Source of the DNA: Spirochaetia bacterium
GTDB taxonomy: Bacteria; Spirochaetota; Spirochaetia; Treponematales; Treponemataceae
Length of the DNA: 48,722 nucleotides
Reading direction: 5' to 3'
Assembly (NCBI GenBank): GCA_900769975.1
Contig: CAAGIR010000218.1
Span: forward strand, 1-48,722
The notes beneath the pieces were generated by a model. It was not told the DNA's origin. It worked only from the letters and a program-made list of their open reading frames with translations, and did not search any database. Both the position numbers and the translations under genes were made by a program. Shown piece by piece: positions 15,385 through 25,800 of the stretch. Within the stretch, counting starts at the first letter, position 1. Each line of letters begins with the position of its first letter.

Positions 15385-15413
15385 TTGTAAACTTTTTTTT
15401 GTTTTAGTATTAT
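15385..15413 (+). promoter_or_regulatory. promoter of the ABC/GldG operon
   Basis: TTGTAA (15385-15390) and TATTAT (15408-15413) are 17 bp apart. The start point would be near 15420, with a leader of about 65 nt ending in a GGAGG ribosome site. Confidence 0.55.
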
Positions 15414-15485
15414 ATTTAAATGTATATTTTGCAAAAGTTACCTTGAACGGTATTTTCGTTCTGGCTTTTGTTTTCGGAGGTTATT

Positions 15486-16469
15486 ATGATTGAGGTTTCC
15501 CACGTTTCCCGAAATTTTGGGACTTTTCGTGCGGTAAATGATGTTAGTTTTTCTATTCCAACTGGGCAGATTGTTGGACTTTTGGGGCCAAACGGGGCTG
15601 GTAAAACAACCACTATGAGAATGATTACAGGATTTCTTTCTCCGTCGGATGGAAAAATTTTGATAGACGGAACAGATATTTGTGAAAATCCTGTAGCGGC
15701 AAAGAAAAAAATAGGATACATGCCCGAATCTGCTCCGCTTTACGGCGATATGATTGTTGCAGATTATCTTGCTTATGTTGCACAAATACACGGTCAGGAT
15801 GAAAAAGTAAAAGTTCCTGCATTGTGCGAAGAATGTGGTCTTAAAGAAGTAATGAGCAAAAACATTTCCGAACTTTCACGTGGTAACAGACAAAGAGTTT
15901 CACTTGCTCATGCACTTATGAACGACCCGGAAATATTAATTCTTGACGAACCGACATCAGGGCTTGACCCTAATCAGGTAGAAGATGTACGTGCCATTAT
16001 CCGGGAAATAGGAAAAACACGAACGGTCATCGTTTCTACACATATTCTGTCAGAAGTTGAAACGTTATGTTCCAGGGCAATTATCATTTCTGGCGGTAAA
16101 CTTGTTGCCGATAGTCCTATCGAAGAATTAAAAGAACGTTTTGGCCACGAAATATCCGTAAAACTTACAATAGGTGGTGCTTCCTTTGAACAAATTTCTG
16201 GTTTTCTTAAAACTGTCGAAGGTGTAGATTCCATAAGTCAGACACAGCCTGATAATTCATTAAACCAAAACACTTCTCTTGTAGGCGTTCTTGTTTCTGT
16301 AAAAGGAAACAGCGAAATCCGTCCTGCTTTATTTAAGGCAATTGCACAGAACAATGCAGATTTGTATGAAATGTCAATTATGAAAAACAGTCTTGAAGAT
16401 GTATTCCATGCCGTAACTGCAGGTGAAAATGAAAAAACACAGGCTACAGGAGGTAATGATAATGAATAA
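15486..16469 (+). CDS. ABC transporter ATP-binding protein (GldA/NosF type)
   Basis: The 327-residue ATPase powers the membrane proteins encoded after it. It has Walker A GPNGAGKTT (about residue 34), signature LSRGNRQRVSLAHAL (about 129), Walker B ILILDEPTSGLDP (about 152) and the switch His in VSTHIL. The C-terminal extension is typical of ABC-2 type exporters. ATG 15486 is five bases after GGAGG; the longer reading from a TTG has no ribosome site. Its stop overlaps the permease start by eight bases. The order ATPase-permease-GldG-like-DUF4340 recurs in spirochaetes and Bacteroidetes, where related Gld proteins act in gliding. The substrate is unknown. Confidence 0.9.
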   Translation: MIEVSHVSRNFGTFRAVNDVSFSIPTGQIVGLLGPNGAGKTTTMRMITGFLSPSDGKILIDGTDICENPVAAKKKIGYMPESAPLYGDMIVADYLAYVAQIHGQDEKVKVPALCEECGLKEVMSKNISELSRGNRQRVSLAHALMNDPEILILDEPTSGLDPNQVEDVRAIIREIGKTRTVIVSTHILSEVETLCSRAIIISGGKLVADSPIEELKERFGHEISVKLTIGGASFEQISGFLKTVEGVDSISQTQPDNSLNQNTSLVGVLVSVKGNSEIRPALFKAIAQNNADLYEMSIMKNSLEDVFHAVTAGENEKTQATGGNDNE

Positions 16470-17199
16470 TTGTGTAAACTCTACAAAAATAAAAAATCCT
16501 GCCATAATCGTCATGAAGCGAGAATTAAAAGCATATTTTACAAGCCCGATTGCATACATTGTAACAGGATTATTTTTAATTCTAAACGGAATTCTTTTTT
16601 ATTCCACATTCTATATATATAATCGTGCAGATTTACGACAGCTTTTTGTAAATTTCCCGCTGCTTCTTTCGTTTTTTGTTCCTGCATTAACAATGCGCAT
16701 TCTGGCAGAAGAAAAACGCTCAGGTTCAATTGAAACTTTATTAACATTGCCAGTAACAGAAATCCAAGTTGTAACTGGAAAATATTTGGCATCTTTTGTT
16801 GCAACACTTGTAATGATTGCCCCAACTTTGTTTTACATTATTCCAGCAGAAATTTTTGGTTCACCAGATTACGGTCCTATTGTCGGCGGATTTTTAGGCA
16901 CCATCTTACTTGCTGCAAGTTATACTGCAATCGGACTTTTTGCATCATCTGTAACAAAAAATCAAATTGTCGCATTTTTTACGGGATTTATAATCTGTAT
17001 TGTACTTACAATGATTGATTCTTTCTTAATTTTCTTACCGTCTGGAATTGTTACATTTTTGAGTTTTCTTTCTGCAAATTCACATTTCAATTCTATTGCA
17101 CGAGGAATAATCGACACCAGAGATATAATTTATTTTGTATCACTTTCTGCATTATTTTTTGTGATAACTGTTAAAATACAGCAGCAGTCAAAAAAATAA
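16462..17199 (+). CDS. ABC-2 type permease (GldF-like)
   Basis: The 245-residue protein has about six membrane helices and the early motif MKRELKAYFTSPIAYIV seen in ABC-2 permeases of the GldF type, followed by ALTMRILAEEKRSGSIETLLTLPVTE. ATG 16462 is eight bases after AGGAGG; an in-frame ATG six bases upstream is too close to the ribosome site. Translation overlaps the ATPase gene, so the two are expected to form one complex in the inner membrane. Confidence 0.88.
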   Translation: MNNCVNSTKIKNPAIIVMKRELKAYFTSPIAYIVTGLFLILNGILFYSTFYIYNRADLRQLFVNFPLLLSFFVPALTMRILAEEKRSGSIETLLTLPVTEIQVVTGKYLASFVATLVMIAPTLFYIIPAEIFGSPDYGPIVGGFLGTILLAASYTAIGLFASSVTKNQIVAFFTGFIICIVLTMIDSFLIFLPSGIVTFLSFLSANSHFNSIARGIIDTRDIIYFVSLSALFFVITVKIQQQSKK

Positions 17200-17296
17200 G
17201 CAAAATTTCGCAAAACTGCGAACGCAATTGCATTATTCGAAGGAAAAAGTTTTCTTCGGTGTGCAATACTATTGCAGGTAATGTTTGGAGTAAAAA

Positions 17297-19372
17297 ATGA
17301 AAAAATTTATTAATTGGCTTAAAAGTACTAAATCCGATTTTGCATTGTTCATAATCTTCCTTATTTTCCTCAATGCTGTAAGTTATAATGCTTACGTCCG
17401 CATTGATTTAACTAATGCAAAGTCTTATTCGCTTTCAAAAGAAAGTAAAAACCTTGTAAAAAATCTTGAACAGCCTCTTTCTGTCCGAGTTTTTTTTGAT
17501 GATAATCTTCCTTCCCCTTATAATTCAGTTTCCCAGTATGTTAAAGATATTCTTTTGGAATATAAAGGTGCAGGAAACAAAAACTTTTCTGTATCATATA
17601 TGGATATGTCAAAAGACGAAAATACAGAATTGGCCCGCGATTTAGGTTTGCGCCAAATCCAGCTGCAGGAAGTAAAAAATAATGAAGTTGGTTTTAAGCA
17701 GGCTTTTATGGGAATTGCTGTAACTTATGGTGATAATATAGAAGTAATTAATCCGATTACATCTACAGATGGATTTGAATTTAATTTAACTTCCAAAATG
17801 TCAAAAATGATTTCTATGGCAGACACTCTTTCTGGGCTTAAAAACGGTGAAAAAATATCATTAACTTTATATTATAGTGATATTTTAAATTCTCTTGGAA
17901 TTGCTGGTGCAGAACAGACTGAAACTTTTGTAAAAGAAGCATTTGATAAAGTGAACAGCCAGAATCAAAATAGACTTGAACTTGAGATTGTAAATCCTTC
18001 TTCTGATGAAGCAGACAAACTTTCAAAAAAATACGGTATTCAGATTATTCAATACAAGGATGGTTCTGGAAATCGTGCCAAAGCTGCAATTGGTCTTGTT
18101 CTGGAAAAAGATGAAAAATTCTATGCACTTCCTTTGCAGATTCAACAAACTTTCTTTAGCTATCAGGTTACAGGTCTTGAAACTCTGGCAGATGATATTG
18201 TTGACGGTCTTGAAAGTCTGCTTTCTAAAGTAACGCAGATTGGATATATCACAGGACACGAAGAATTAAGTAGAACTGATGAAAATGGTGCAAAAAACTT
18301 TGACAGCATTATTTCGGAAAGTTATGAACTTGTTGAGCTGGATTTAAAGACACAGCCAATTCCTGCCGGTATGAATTCCATTATCATAAACGGACCTAAA
18401 ACAGATTTTGACGAAATTGAACTTTACAAAATTGACCAGTTTATTATGAAAGGCGGAAATGTTCTGTTCTTTGTTGATTCTATGGTAGAAAATCAGATGG
18501 CTGCATATACAGGCGGAGATCAGTTTACACCAAATACAATCAACCTTGATACTTTACTGCAAAAATATGGCGTAAACAGAAATTTCGACATGGTATTTGA
18601 CAAAAACTGTTATGTAAATCAAAGTTCTACATACGGAAAATTAAATCTGTACTGGGCTCCTGTTTTGCAGAAAAATCAGCTTTTAAAACATCCTGTAACT
18701 CAAAATCTTGGTTATGTCATCATGCTTCAAAATGGTTCTCTTGATGTTTCTGCAGCAGAAGAAAATCCTGATGTAAAAGTTTCTGTTCTTGCAAAATCTT
18801 CTGAAGAATCGTGGACAAAAGATAGCGGAATAATGCTTAATCCTATGCGTTTAAATCCTCCTTCAGATGCTTCACAACTTAATTCCTACAACCTGGCTGT
18901 TTTACTCGACGGAAAATTTGAAAGTGCATTCGATAAGGCTCCAGAAATTATTCAGACAGATGCAGACGGAAACGAAATTGAAATGCCGCAGGGAGATTTA
19001 ACTACTTCTAATCACATTTCGCAAAGCGTCCTTCCTGGAAAAATCTTTGTAACAGCTTCTTCATCAGTTACAACACGTCAGGTAATTGACGAAAGTGGTA
19101 CAACTCCTATTGCAATGTTTATGATGAATATTGTTGATTATCTTAACGGAAAAGAAGAATTATGTGAAATGCGAACAAAAGGTCTTTCTGTAGATACTTT
19201 GACTATAAAATCGCAAGGTGCAGCAAATTTCTGGAAGTATTTTAATGAATATGGTCTTGTAATTATTTTAATTCTTGCTGGTCTTTTTGTTTGGAAAGCA
19301 CGTTCAAAACGACGTCGTGAAATCAATAAAAAGTACAATCCAAATGATACAAGAACAATCAGCAAAAAATAA
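17297..19372 (+). CDS. GldG-like ABC auxiliary protein
   Basis: The 691-residue protein has a membrane helix near the N-terminus (about residues 15-33) and another near the C-terminus (about 653-670). Between them is a large periplasmic region of the ABC_transp_aux/GldG type, starting with NAKSYSLSKESKNLVKNL and VRVFFDDNLPSPYNS. ATG 17297 follows TGGAG. A 97-bp gap separates it from the permease but no terminator is seen, so it likely belongs to the same operon. It probably forms the extracytoplasmic partner of the transporter. The precise role in Treponema is unknown. Confidence 0.85.
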   Translation: MKKFINWLKSTKSDFALFIIFLIFLNAVSYNAYVRIDLTNAKSYSLSKESKNLVKNLEQPLSVRVFFDDNLPSPYNSVSQYVKDILLEYKGAGNKNFSVSYMDMSKDENTELARDLGLRQIQLQEVKNNEVGFKQAFMGIAVTYGDNIEVINPITSTDGFEFNLTSKMSKMISMADTLSGLKNGEKISLTLYYSDILNSLGIAGAEQTETFVKEAFDKVNSQNQNRLELEIVNPSSDEADKLSKKYGIQIIQYKDGSGNRAKAAIGLVLEKDEKFYALPLQIQQTFFSYQVTGLETLADDIVDGLESLLSKVTQIGYITGHEELSRTDENGAKNFDSIISESYELVELDLKTQPIPAGMNSIIINGPKTDFDEIELYKIDQFIMKGGNVLFFVDSMVENQMAAYTGGDQFTPNTINLDTLLQKYGVNRNFDMVFDKNCYVNQSSTYGKLNLYWAPVLQKNQLLKHPVTQNLGYVIMLQNGSLDVSAAEENPDVKVSVLAKSSEESWTKDSGIMLNPMRLNPPSDASQLNSYNLAVLLDGKFESAFDKAPEIIQTDADGNEIEMPQGDLTTSNHISQSVLPGKIFVTASSSVTTRQVIDESGTTPIAMFMMNIVDYLNGKEELCEMRTKGLSVDTLTIKSQGAANFWKYFNEYGLVIILILAGLFVWKARSKRRREINKKYNPNDTRTISKK

Positions 19373-19387
19373 GAGGCGGAATGGAAT

Positions 19388-20341
19388 ATGAAAATTAGAA
19401 AAATAGTTTTGATTACTGCAGATGTAATTCTTTTGGCTGTCTGCATCATACAGGGAATATTAAAAGCAAAAGACGGTGCAAAATATTTTGAATTGAAACA
19501 AAGTCCTGACGAATTTACAATTGTTACTCCTTCTGAAACATTGCATTTAGTTTTGGAGGATGAAAACTGGTATATTGGTGACAAAAAATATCCTGCAAAC
19601 AATAATTCTGTGCAAGATCTCGAGGATGCAATTTCTTATATTCGTGCATTGGATAAAGTTTCTTCTGTAAACGAAAATTCTATAATAAAATATGATCTTG
19701 TAGATGGAAAAAAGATTTCTGTTTCTGCAAGTAAAGAGGGAAAAGTTCTTCGTTCTATAGAAATTGGTAAAGAAGCAACGGCAAATTCTCATGTTTATAT
19801 TACAGTAGACGGAGGAAAGGACATTTTTGTTGCATCTGGAACTTTACGTTCTATTTTTGATAAATCGACAGAAGTGTTGCGTTCTCAAAAAGTCTGGAAT
19901 TATGAACAGTCAAAAGTTTCTTCTGCTGCAATTACTTTTGCTGACGGTAAAAAATGGTCAGTTGCAAGAAATGGAAGCGGCGAAGATGTTTCCTGGAGCA
20001 TTAATGGTGATGATACGCAGGACATTGAGCTTGATTCAGAAAAAGTTGCACAAATGCTCAACAATTTTGCTTTTGTAAATGCTGTTTCGTGGTATGATGA
20101 TATGGCAAATGTTCAGGACTTGGGAGGAGAATTCCTTTTATCAGCAAAAATTGGTTGTGGCGATAAAGATGTTGCAATTGAAATTTACGAAATTAAACCG
20201 ACTGCTACAGAATCAGAAAATGAAATGGAATCATTTGAATCTGTTTACTATGCTACTTCAAGTGAAACGCCTTATATTTTCAGAATATCTTCCAATACTG
20301 TTGACAAATTTAATAAAAAGCCGCAAGATATTGCGAAATGA
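19388..20341 (+). CDS. DUF4340 domain protein
   Basis: The 317-residue product has one N-terminal membrane helix (about residues 6-22) and an extracytoplasmic DUF4340-type region, with repeated sandwich-like segments such as ENWYIGDKKYPANNNSVQDL and SVSASKEGKVLRSIEIGKE. DUF4340 proteins often follow GldG-like genes. It starts 16 bp after the GldG-like stop and overlaps pth by four bases. A role in assembling the ABC complex is inferred. Confidence 0.78.
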   Translation: MKIRKIVLITADVILLAVCIIQGILKAKDGAKYFELKQSPDEFTIVTPSETLHLVLEDENWYIGDKKYPANNNSVQDLEDAISYIRALDKVSSVNENSIIKYDLVDGKKISVSASKEGKVLRSIEIGKEATANSHVYITVDGGKDIFVASGTLRSIFDKSTEVLRSQKVWNYEQSKVSSAAITFADGKKWSVARNGSGEDVSWSINGDDTQDIELDSEKVAQMLNNFAFVNAVSWYDDMANVQDLGGEFLLSAKIGCGDKDVAIEIYEIKPTATESENEMESFESVYYATSSETPYIFRISSNTVDKFNKKPQDIAK

Positions 20342-20994
20342 TTAAATTAGTTGCTTTTTTAGGAAATTACGGCAGAGAATACGAAAAAACTCGTCACAAT
20401 GTTGCATGGTTTTTTGAAGATTCTTTGCCTTTTGCACAAAAATTAAGCTGGCAGTCAAAATTTAAAGGAGAGATTGCCAGTTTTTCTCCCGCAGAATTTG
20501 CTCAATGGGCATGTGATTTTAAAATATGTTCAAAAAAAGACGGTTCGCCTGTAATTGTACCAGAAGAAGCTCCGCCGCACATATATTTTTTAAAACCACA
20601 GACTTACATGAATTTGAGTGGCGAAAGCATTATTGAAGTGGCGAATTTTTATAAAATTAAACCAGAAGAAATTCTTGTCGTTCATGATGAACTTGAACTG
20701 GAACTTGGTTTTGTGAGTTTAAAATGGAGTGGTGGTTTGGGCGGTCATAACGGTCTTCGTTCCACAAAAGCAGTATTGAATACTCCTGATTTCTGGCGGC
20801 TCCGTTTTGGAATAGGAAGACCTCAAAATGATAAAATTGGTGTTGCAGACTGGGTTTTAAGCCGTTTTTCTGCTGAACAACAGGAAATTTTGCAAAATGT
20901 TTTTAGCCAGACAAATCTGCTGCTTGCAAAAATCCTGCTGTCAAAAAATCCTGCTGATTATCTGCAAAATTGGGGAAAGAAAAAATTGATTTAA
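20338..20994 (+). CDS. pth: peptidyl-tRNA hydrolase
   Basis: Pth recycles peptidyl-tRNA that drops off the ribosome. Asn10 (FLGNYG), His20 (TRHNVAW) and the catalytic-region Asp in VVHDELEL (about residue 117) are present, along with PQTYMNLSGESI and GGHNGLRS. The 218-residue length exceeds the usual ~190 because of an insert at about residues 45-75. Its ATGA overlaps the DUF4340 stop, so it is co-transcribed with the ABC operon. Confidence 0.95.
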   Translation: MIKLVAFLGNYGREYEKTRHNVAWFFEDSLPFAQKLSWQSKFKGEIASFSPAEFAQWACDFKICSKKDGSPVIVPEEAPPHIYFLKPQTYMNLSGESIIEVANFYKIKPEEILVVHDELELELGFVSLKWSGGLGGHNGLRSTKAVLNTPDFWRLRFGIGRPQNDKIGVADWVLSRFSAEQQEILQNVFSQTNLLLAKILLSKNPADYLQNWGKKKLI

Positions 20995-21011
20995 AAACCA
21001 GAACGGACATT

Positions 21012-21602
21012 TTACAATTCTTTTTTTGCTGCTTCCTCAATACTGGCATTCAACGATGAAAAAATGGTGTTGTGAGCATATTCTTTAAATTTCTGCTTGT
21101 CTATCTGCTCGCTATATTTTATGTACCACACAATGAGAGAACAAATCATCTGCGAAAAATTGAAAGTCAAAAATTCTTTATAATCAGTAGAAATGGAAAC
21201 ACCCAAACTTTCGCAAATGAATGAAATGGTATTTGCAACATACAAATTGGTGTCTTTTTCAAACATATTAAGCAATTCATTTTCTCCCAAAGAATCGTAC
21301 GACGTTTTACACAAAATCATATTCTGATCTATATATTCAAGCACCAAATCAAGCCCGTGAATTAATGTAGCATTTGACATTCTGGAAATATTTATAATGT
21401 TCTGAACTTCCTTATTATAAGTCCAGTAAAGCAAATCATACATATTTCCAAAATGATAGTAAAAAGTATTCCTGTTTATTTTTGAATCTTCAACGATGTC
21501 ACCAACTGTAATTTTTGAAAACGGTTTTGAAATAATGAGTTTTTTAAGCGATAAAGCCATTTTTTCTTTTGTATCAGAAAGATCATCATTTTTATTCTTC
21601 AT
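21012..21602 (-). CDS. TetR family transcriptional regulator
   Basis: An N-terminal helix-turn-helix, KPFSKITVGDIVEDSKINRNTFYYHFGNMYDLL, is classical TetR. The C-terminal ligand domain resembles the TetR_C_7/8 type. It is divergent from the RND efflux operon and so probably represses that operon. I choose ATG 21602 (196 residues, MKNKNDDLSD). A longer form from ATG 21647 would begin inside the likely operator. Neither start has a good ribosome site. Confidence 0.8.
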   Translation of the reverse strand: MKNKNDDLSDTKEKMALSLKKLIISKPFSKITVGDIVEDSKINRNTFYYHFGNMYDLLYWTYNKEVQNIINISRMSNATLIHGLDLVLEYIDQNMILCKTSYDSLGENELLNMFEKDTNLYVANTISFICESLGVSISTDYKEFLTFNFSQMICSLIVWYIKYSEQIDKQKFKEYAHNTIFSSLNASIEEAAKKEL

Positions 21603-21640
21603 TATTCTGTGTTTTGCCTCATAGAAAAATAACAAATTTT

Positions 21641-21664
21641 TAGACATTTGCAAAAATTTGTCTA
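21641..21664. promoter_or_regulatory. candidate TetR operator
   Basis: The inverted repeat TAGACA-N12-TGTCTA lies in the tetR-efflux intergenic space and directly abuts the -35 box of the efflux operon. A bound dimer would block that promoter. Confidence 0.5.
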
Positions 21665-21693
21665 TTGAATTTTGATTTTTTTTTACTTATATT
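21665..21693 (+). promoter_or_regulatory. promoter of the RND efflux operon
   Basis: TTGAAT (21665-21670) and TATATT (21688-21693) are 17 bp apart. The expected start point (about 21700) is only about four bases from ATG 21704, so the message is nearly leaderless; there is no ribosome site. Confidence 0.55.
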
Positions 21694-21703
21694 CTAAAAA
21701 TAT

Positions 21704-22807
21704 ATGAAAAGAAGATTTTCGACAAGTTTTTTAAAGTTTTTTTTATTTTTCGTTGTTGCCGCACTTTTTATCGGGCTTATAATTCTTGTAACTTCAAAAA
21801 AATCAATTGAAGAAAAAGCAGAGACCTTGCCTGTCGTTGTAATTCAAAAGCCAGTCAGACAAAATCTTATTGAATCCATAAACATAAGCGGATATATAGA
21901 AGCAAAAAGCATGATACCTGTTGTTCCTTTTGTTTCAGGCACAATTACAGAATATCCTGTAAATGTTGGTGAATATGTGGAAAAAGATGAACTTTTGGCT
22001 GTTATCGATGATGAACCGTTCCGCCAGCAGATGATTCAGGCAGAAGCGGCATATTTTGCTGCAAAATCAACTTATGACAGAGTTGAAAGCCTTTATAAAG
22101 CAGGTGCAACAACTCAGCAGAATTATGATACGACACGTGCCCAATATGACGCAAACAAAGCGCAGTATGATTTGGCAAAATTGCAGCTTGGTTATACGCA
22201 GGTTCGGGCCCCAATAAGCGGGACAGTCCTCGTTGCAAGTCAGGCGGTTGGTGATATAGGAACGCAGGAAAATCCTGTTGCAATAATTGCAGATTTGGAT
22301 AACCTTGTAGTGCGTCTGCAAGTTCCAGAAAAATATTTTGACCTTTTTGTAATGGAAAAAGAAAATCTTGCAGTAACTGTTATCCGTCCTGCAGAAAAAA
22401 ATCTTTACGAAGATGCCATTTCTACTGCTGAAATTGAAAATATTGCCCCGTACGTTTCGCCACAGAGCAAAAATTTTGAAGTAGTGTGCCGTCTTACGCA
22501 AACCACAGAACGTTTCAGACCAGGAATGTATGTAAAAGTTCAGATTGCATACAGAACTTACGAGAATGTTCCCGTAGTTCCTTTAGAAGCAAAAAAAATG
22601 GATGGAAGTTTTTATATTTATGATGAAACTGACAGCACCGTTCATTTTGTTATGCCTGAAAAATCAATTAATGACGGAAAATATTTTATTGTTGATGAAA
22701 AGTTTTCAGATTCATATTTTGTAACAGACGGGCAGAATTATGTTTTTGACGGACAAAAAGTCAAACTGTTTGAAGAAGCGTTAAGTCAATATACTTTATC
22801 TGAATGA
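21704..22807 (+). CDS. RND efflux periplasmic adaptor (membrane fusion protein)
   Basis: The 367-residue adaptor links the RND pump to the outer-membrane channel. It has an N-terminal membrane helix (about residues 10-29). A lipoyl half-motif with GTITEYPVNVGEYVEKDELLAVI follows, then an alpha-hairpin with repeated AQYDANKAQYDLAKLQL, and the second lipoyl half RAPISGTVL. Beta-barrel and membrane-proximal regions come after. The pump gene follows after 19 bp. The substrate is not predictable. Confidence 0.92.
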   Translation: MKRRFSTSFLKFFLFFVVAALFIGLIILVTSKKSIEEKAETLPVVVIQKPVRQNLIESINISGYIEAKSMIPVVPFVSGTITEYPVNVGEYVEKDELLAVIDDEPFRQQMIQAEAAYFAAKSTYDRVESLYKAGATTQQNYDTTRAQYDANKAQYDLAKLQLGYTQVRAPISGTVLVASQAVGDIGTQENPVAIIADLDNLVVRLQVPEKYFDLFVMEKENLAVTVIRPAEKNLYEDAISTAEIENIAPYVSPQSKNFEVVCRLTQTTERFRPGMYVKVQIAYRTYENVPVVPLEAKKMDGSFYIYDETDSTVHFVMPEKSINDGKYFIVDEKFSDSYFVTDGQNYVFDGQKVKLFEEALSQYTLSE

Positions 22808-22826
22808 TACAATAAGGATATGCTGA

Positions 22827-25800
22827 ATGAAAGTATCTGAATTTTCTGTAAAACATCCCGTTGTTATTACAATAATCCTCATAGTGCTTGTTGTTTTTGG
22901 TTTTTATTCAGTGTCTGGAATGGCAACCGAATTTATGGTGGATATAACGATGCCGCAGGCGATTGTAATGACAGTTTATCCTGGAGCCAGTGCAGAAGAC
23001 GTAGAACAGGACGTTACAAAAATCCTGGAAGAAGATTTTGTTACTTTGCCGCATTTTAAAAGTGTAGAAAGTCAGTCTTACAATTCTTTAAGCTGGATTA
23101 CAGTGACTTATGCCGACGGTTACGATGCTTACGACCAGCTTGTAGAACTGCGAAACAGAATTTCACAATTAAAAAAAGATTTGCCAGAAGGTATTCAGGG
23201 GGATCCGATAGCACTTGTTGGTGGAGCGTCCATGCTTCCTGTCATATCATTTTCCATACAGGCAGGACAAGATTCTGGGAAAATCACTGAATTTATAAAA
23301 GATGATCTTACACCAAGAATTACACAGATAGACGGTGTCTCTGAAATCAGCATTGAAGGAGAAAAAGAACTTCAAGTTGAAATTAAATTAAATCTGGATG
23401 AACTTACAGCAAAAGGAGTTTCTGTTGCATCTGTATATCAGATATTAAATTACGGAAACACAAATATTCCGCTGGGAAATGCTACTTATGAAAACAGGCA
23501 GATTCAGGTGCGCTATGCAGGCGGTTTCAATTCTATAGAAGATATTAACAATCTTCCTGTTGGCGTTGCTGATAATAACATTATTCATTTACGTGATGTT
23601 GCTTCTGTTGAACTTTGTTATCCAGAAGAAGAATATTATGTAACAGACAGAACAAATCCTTTAATCATCGTAAGCATTACAAAAAGAAACGATGGTGATA
23701 CCGTAAAAATCTGCAAGCAGGTAAAAAAGATTTTAAAAGATGTGGAACAGGAAACAAACGGTGCAGTATCGTTTCATGTAATTTCAGATGACAGCCGGCA
23801 GGTAAAAGCTTCTTTGAAAACAGTAATAACTTCCGGGGTGATGGGAATATTGTTTGCGGTTATTGTAATTCTGCTGTTTCTGGCTGACTGGCGTGCTACA
23901 CTTACAATTTCGCTTTCAATTCCGCTGTGTATTTTATTCAGTCTGATTGGCTTACGCCTTTTTGGAATTTCGCTTAATATGATGAGCCTTACAGGACTTG
24001 TAATCTCGCTTGGTATGGTTGTAGACGGTTCTTCGGTAATGCTTGATCAGGTGTACAGATATTACAAACTTAGAAACCCCGAAACTGGCGAAATGCAATA
24101 TACTGTCAATCAGGCAATTTATAAAGGATGGGATGAAGTTTCTGCTTCCATTCTGGCAAGTGCCGCAACCACAATAGTCTGTTTTATTCCTATTACATTG
24201 CTTACTGGACTTATCGGTAAAATTCTGCATGCGGTGTCTTTAACAATTATAATGGCGATTTTTGCATCATTTTTAGTTGCAGTTGTAATAGTACCGTTCT
24301 TTTTGAAAATCCTTTTAAAAGAAGAAGGACCAAAAATCAGGACAAAACCAAGAAAATTCGACATCATAATGCAGAAAATCGAAAACGGATATAGAAAAAT
24401 TCTGCAATCATCATTAAACAATAAAGGATTTGTCATTTTTACAGCAATATTTCTCCTTATATTTTCAGGATTTATTTCTTTACGACTTGGAGTTGCTTTT
24501 ATCCCTTCAACTGATTCTGGTGATTTTTACATTTCAATGGATTTGCCAGTGGGGACAAGCCTTGAAAAGACAAATCAGAAAATGCAGATAGCAGAAAAAC
24601 TGCTTTATCAATATGTTCCTGAAATTGATAACGTTGTTTTTTATGTTGGTCAAAGCAATACAAAAGGAATTTCGGCACAGGCGACACCAGAATGTGCTTA
24701 TGCGCATGTAATTCTTGTTCCAGTTGCACAAAGAAAACGCAGCGTTCACGAAATTATGTTCCAGATGCAGGAAATTTGGAGTTCTGTAATTCCTGACAGT
24801 AAAATTTCAGTTGCTAACGGCGGATTTGACAAACTTGTAAGTTATGTTTCTGGTGGTGGCGGCTACGGTATTACATTAATATCAGAAGATATGGATTTAC
24901 TGTACAAAACTGCTTCGGATTTGAAAGAATTCCTTGAAACAGATCCTGAAGTAGTAACGGCAAAACTTGATACTGATTTTGACACAAGTACGATGGTAAT
25001 CGATATGAGCCAGGAATATCTAAGTTCTCTTGGAATTACAAGTTATGAAGCAGGAATAACGTCAGCAATTTTATTTCAGGGAATGGATTCTGGAAGATAT
25101 AAAGATATAAATACAGGTAAGCGGTATACAATTAACCTTTCTTCTGATGTAACTGATTCAGATATTTCACCAGATACAATTTCAAACATTCACATTGTAA
25201 CTTCAAACGGTCAGAATGTTTCTTTTGCAAATCTTTCTGATATTAGAGTTGAAAAATCAATTTCACAAATAAATCATTCTGACAGAGCAAAAACAATAAC
25301 CGTTTCTGCAACACTTGTAAGCGAAAATACATCAGGCGTTTCGCAAAGAGTTAATCAGTATCTGGCAAAAAATCCGCTGCCGAATGGCGTTTCCAGTAAA
25401 TCTGGCGGAATTATGGCATTAATCGGTGATATGATTGGTCCGATGGCAACTGCCCTGGTGATAGCCGTTTTTTTGGTTTACATCGTAATGGCACTTCAAT
25501 TTGAAAAACTTAAACAGCCGCTTTTGATTATGGTTACAATTCCATTTTGTTTTATCGGCGTTGTTCTGGGGCTTATGATATTCGGTTCTACGTTAAATCT
25601 GCTGGCTTTACTGGGACTTATTTCGCTGGCGGGAATTGTTGTAAATAACGGAATTATTTTAGTTGATTATATTAATCAGCTTAGGAAAAGCAGCCGGCTT
25701 GAAATTGCAATGCAGAGAGGCAGTCAGAATAAAGACGGTGAATGGCAGGTGGAACTTTCTTATGAAGAAGAAACAAAACTTTTGTATGATTGCGTAGCAG

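Noticed and set aside
14946..15434. 162-codon minus-strand ORF with internal repeats
   Set aside because: It is a translation of the 84-bp tandem units and the structured repeat; the protein repeats mirror the DNA repeats.
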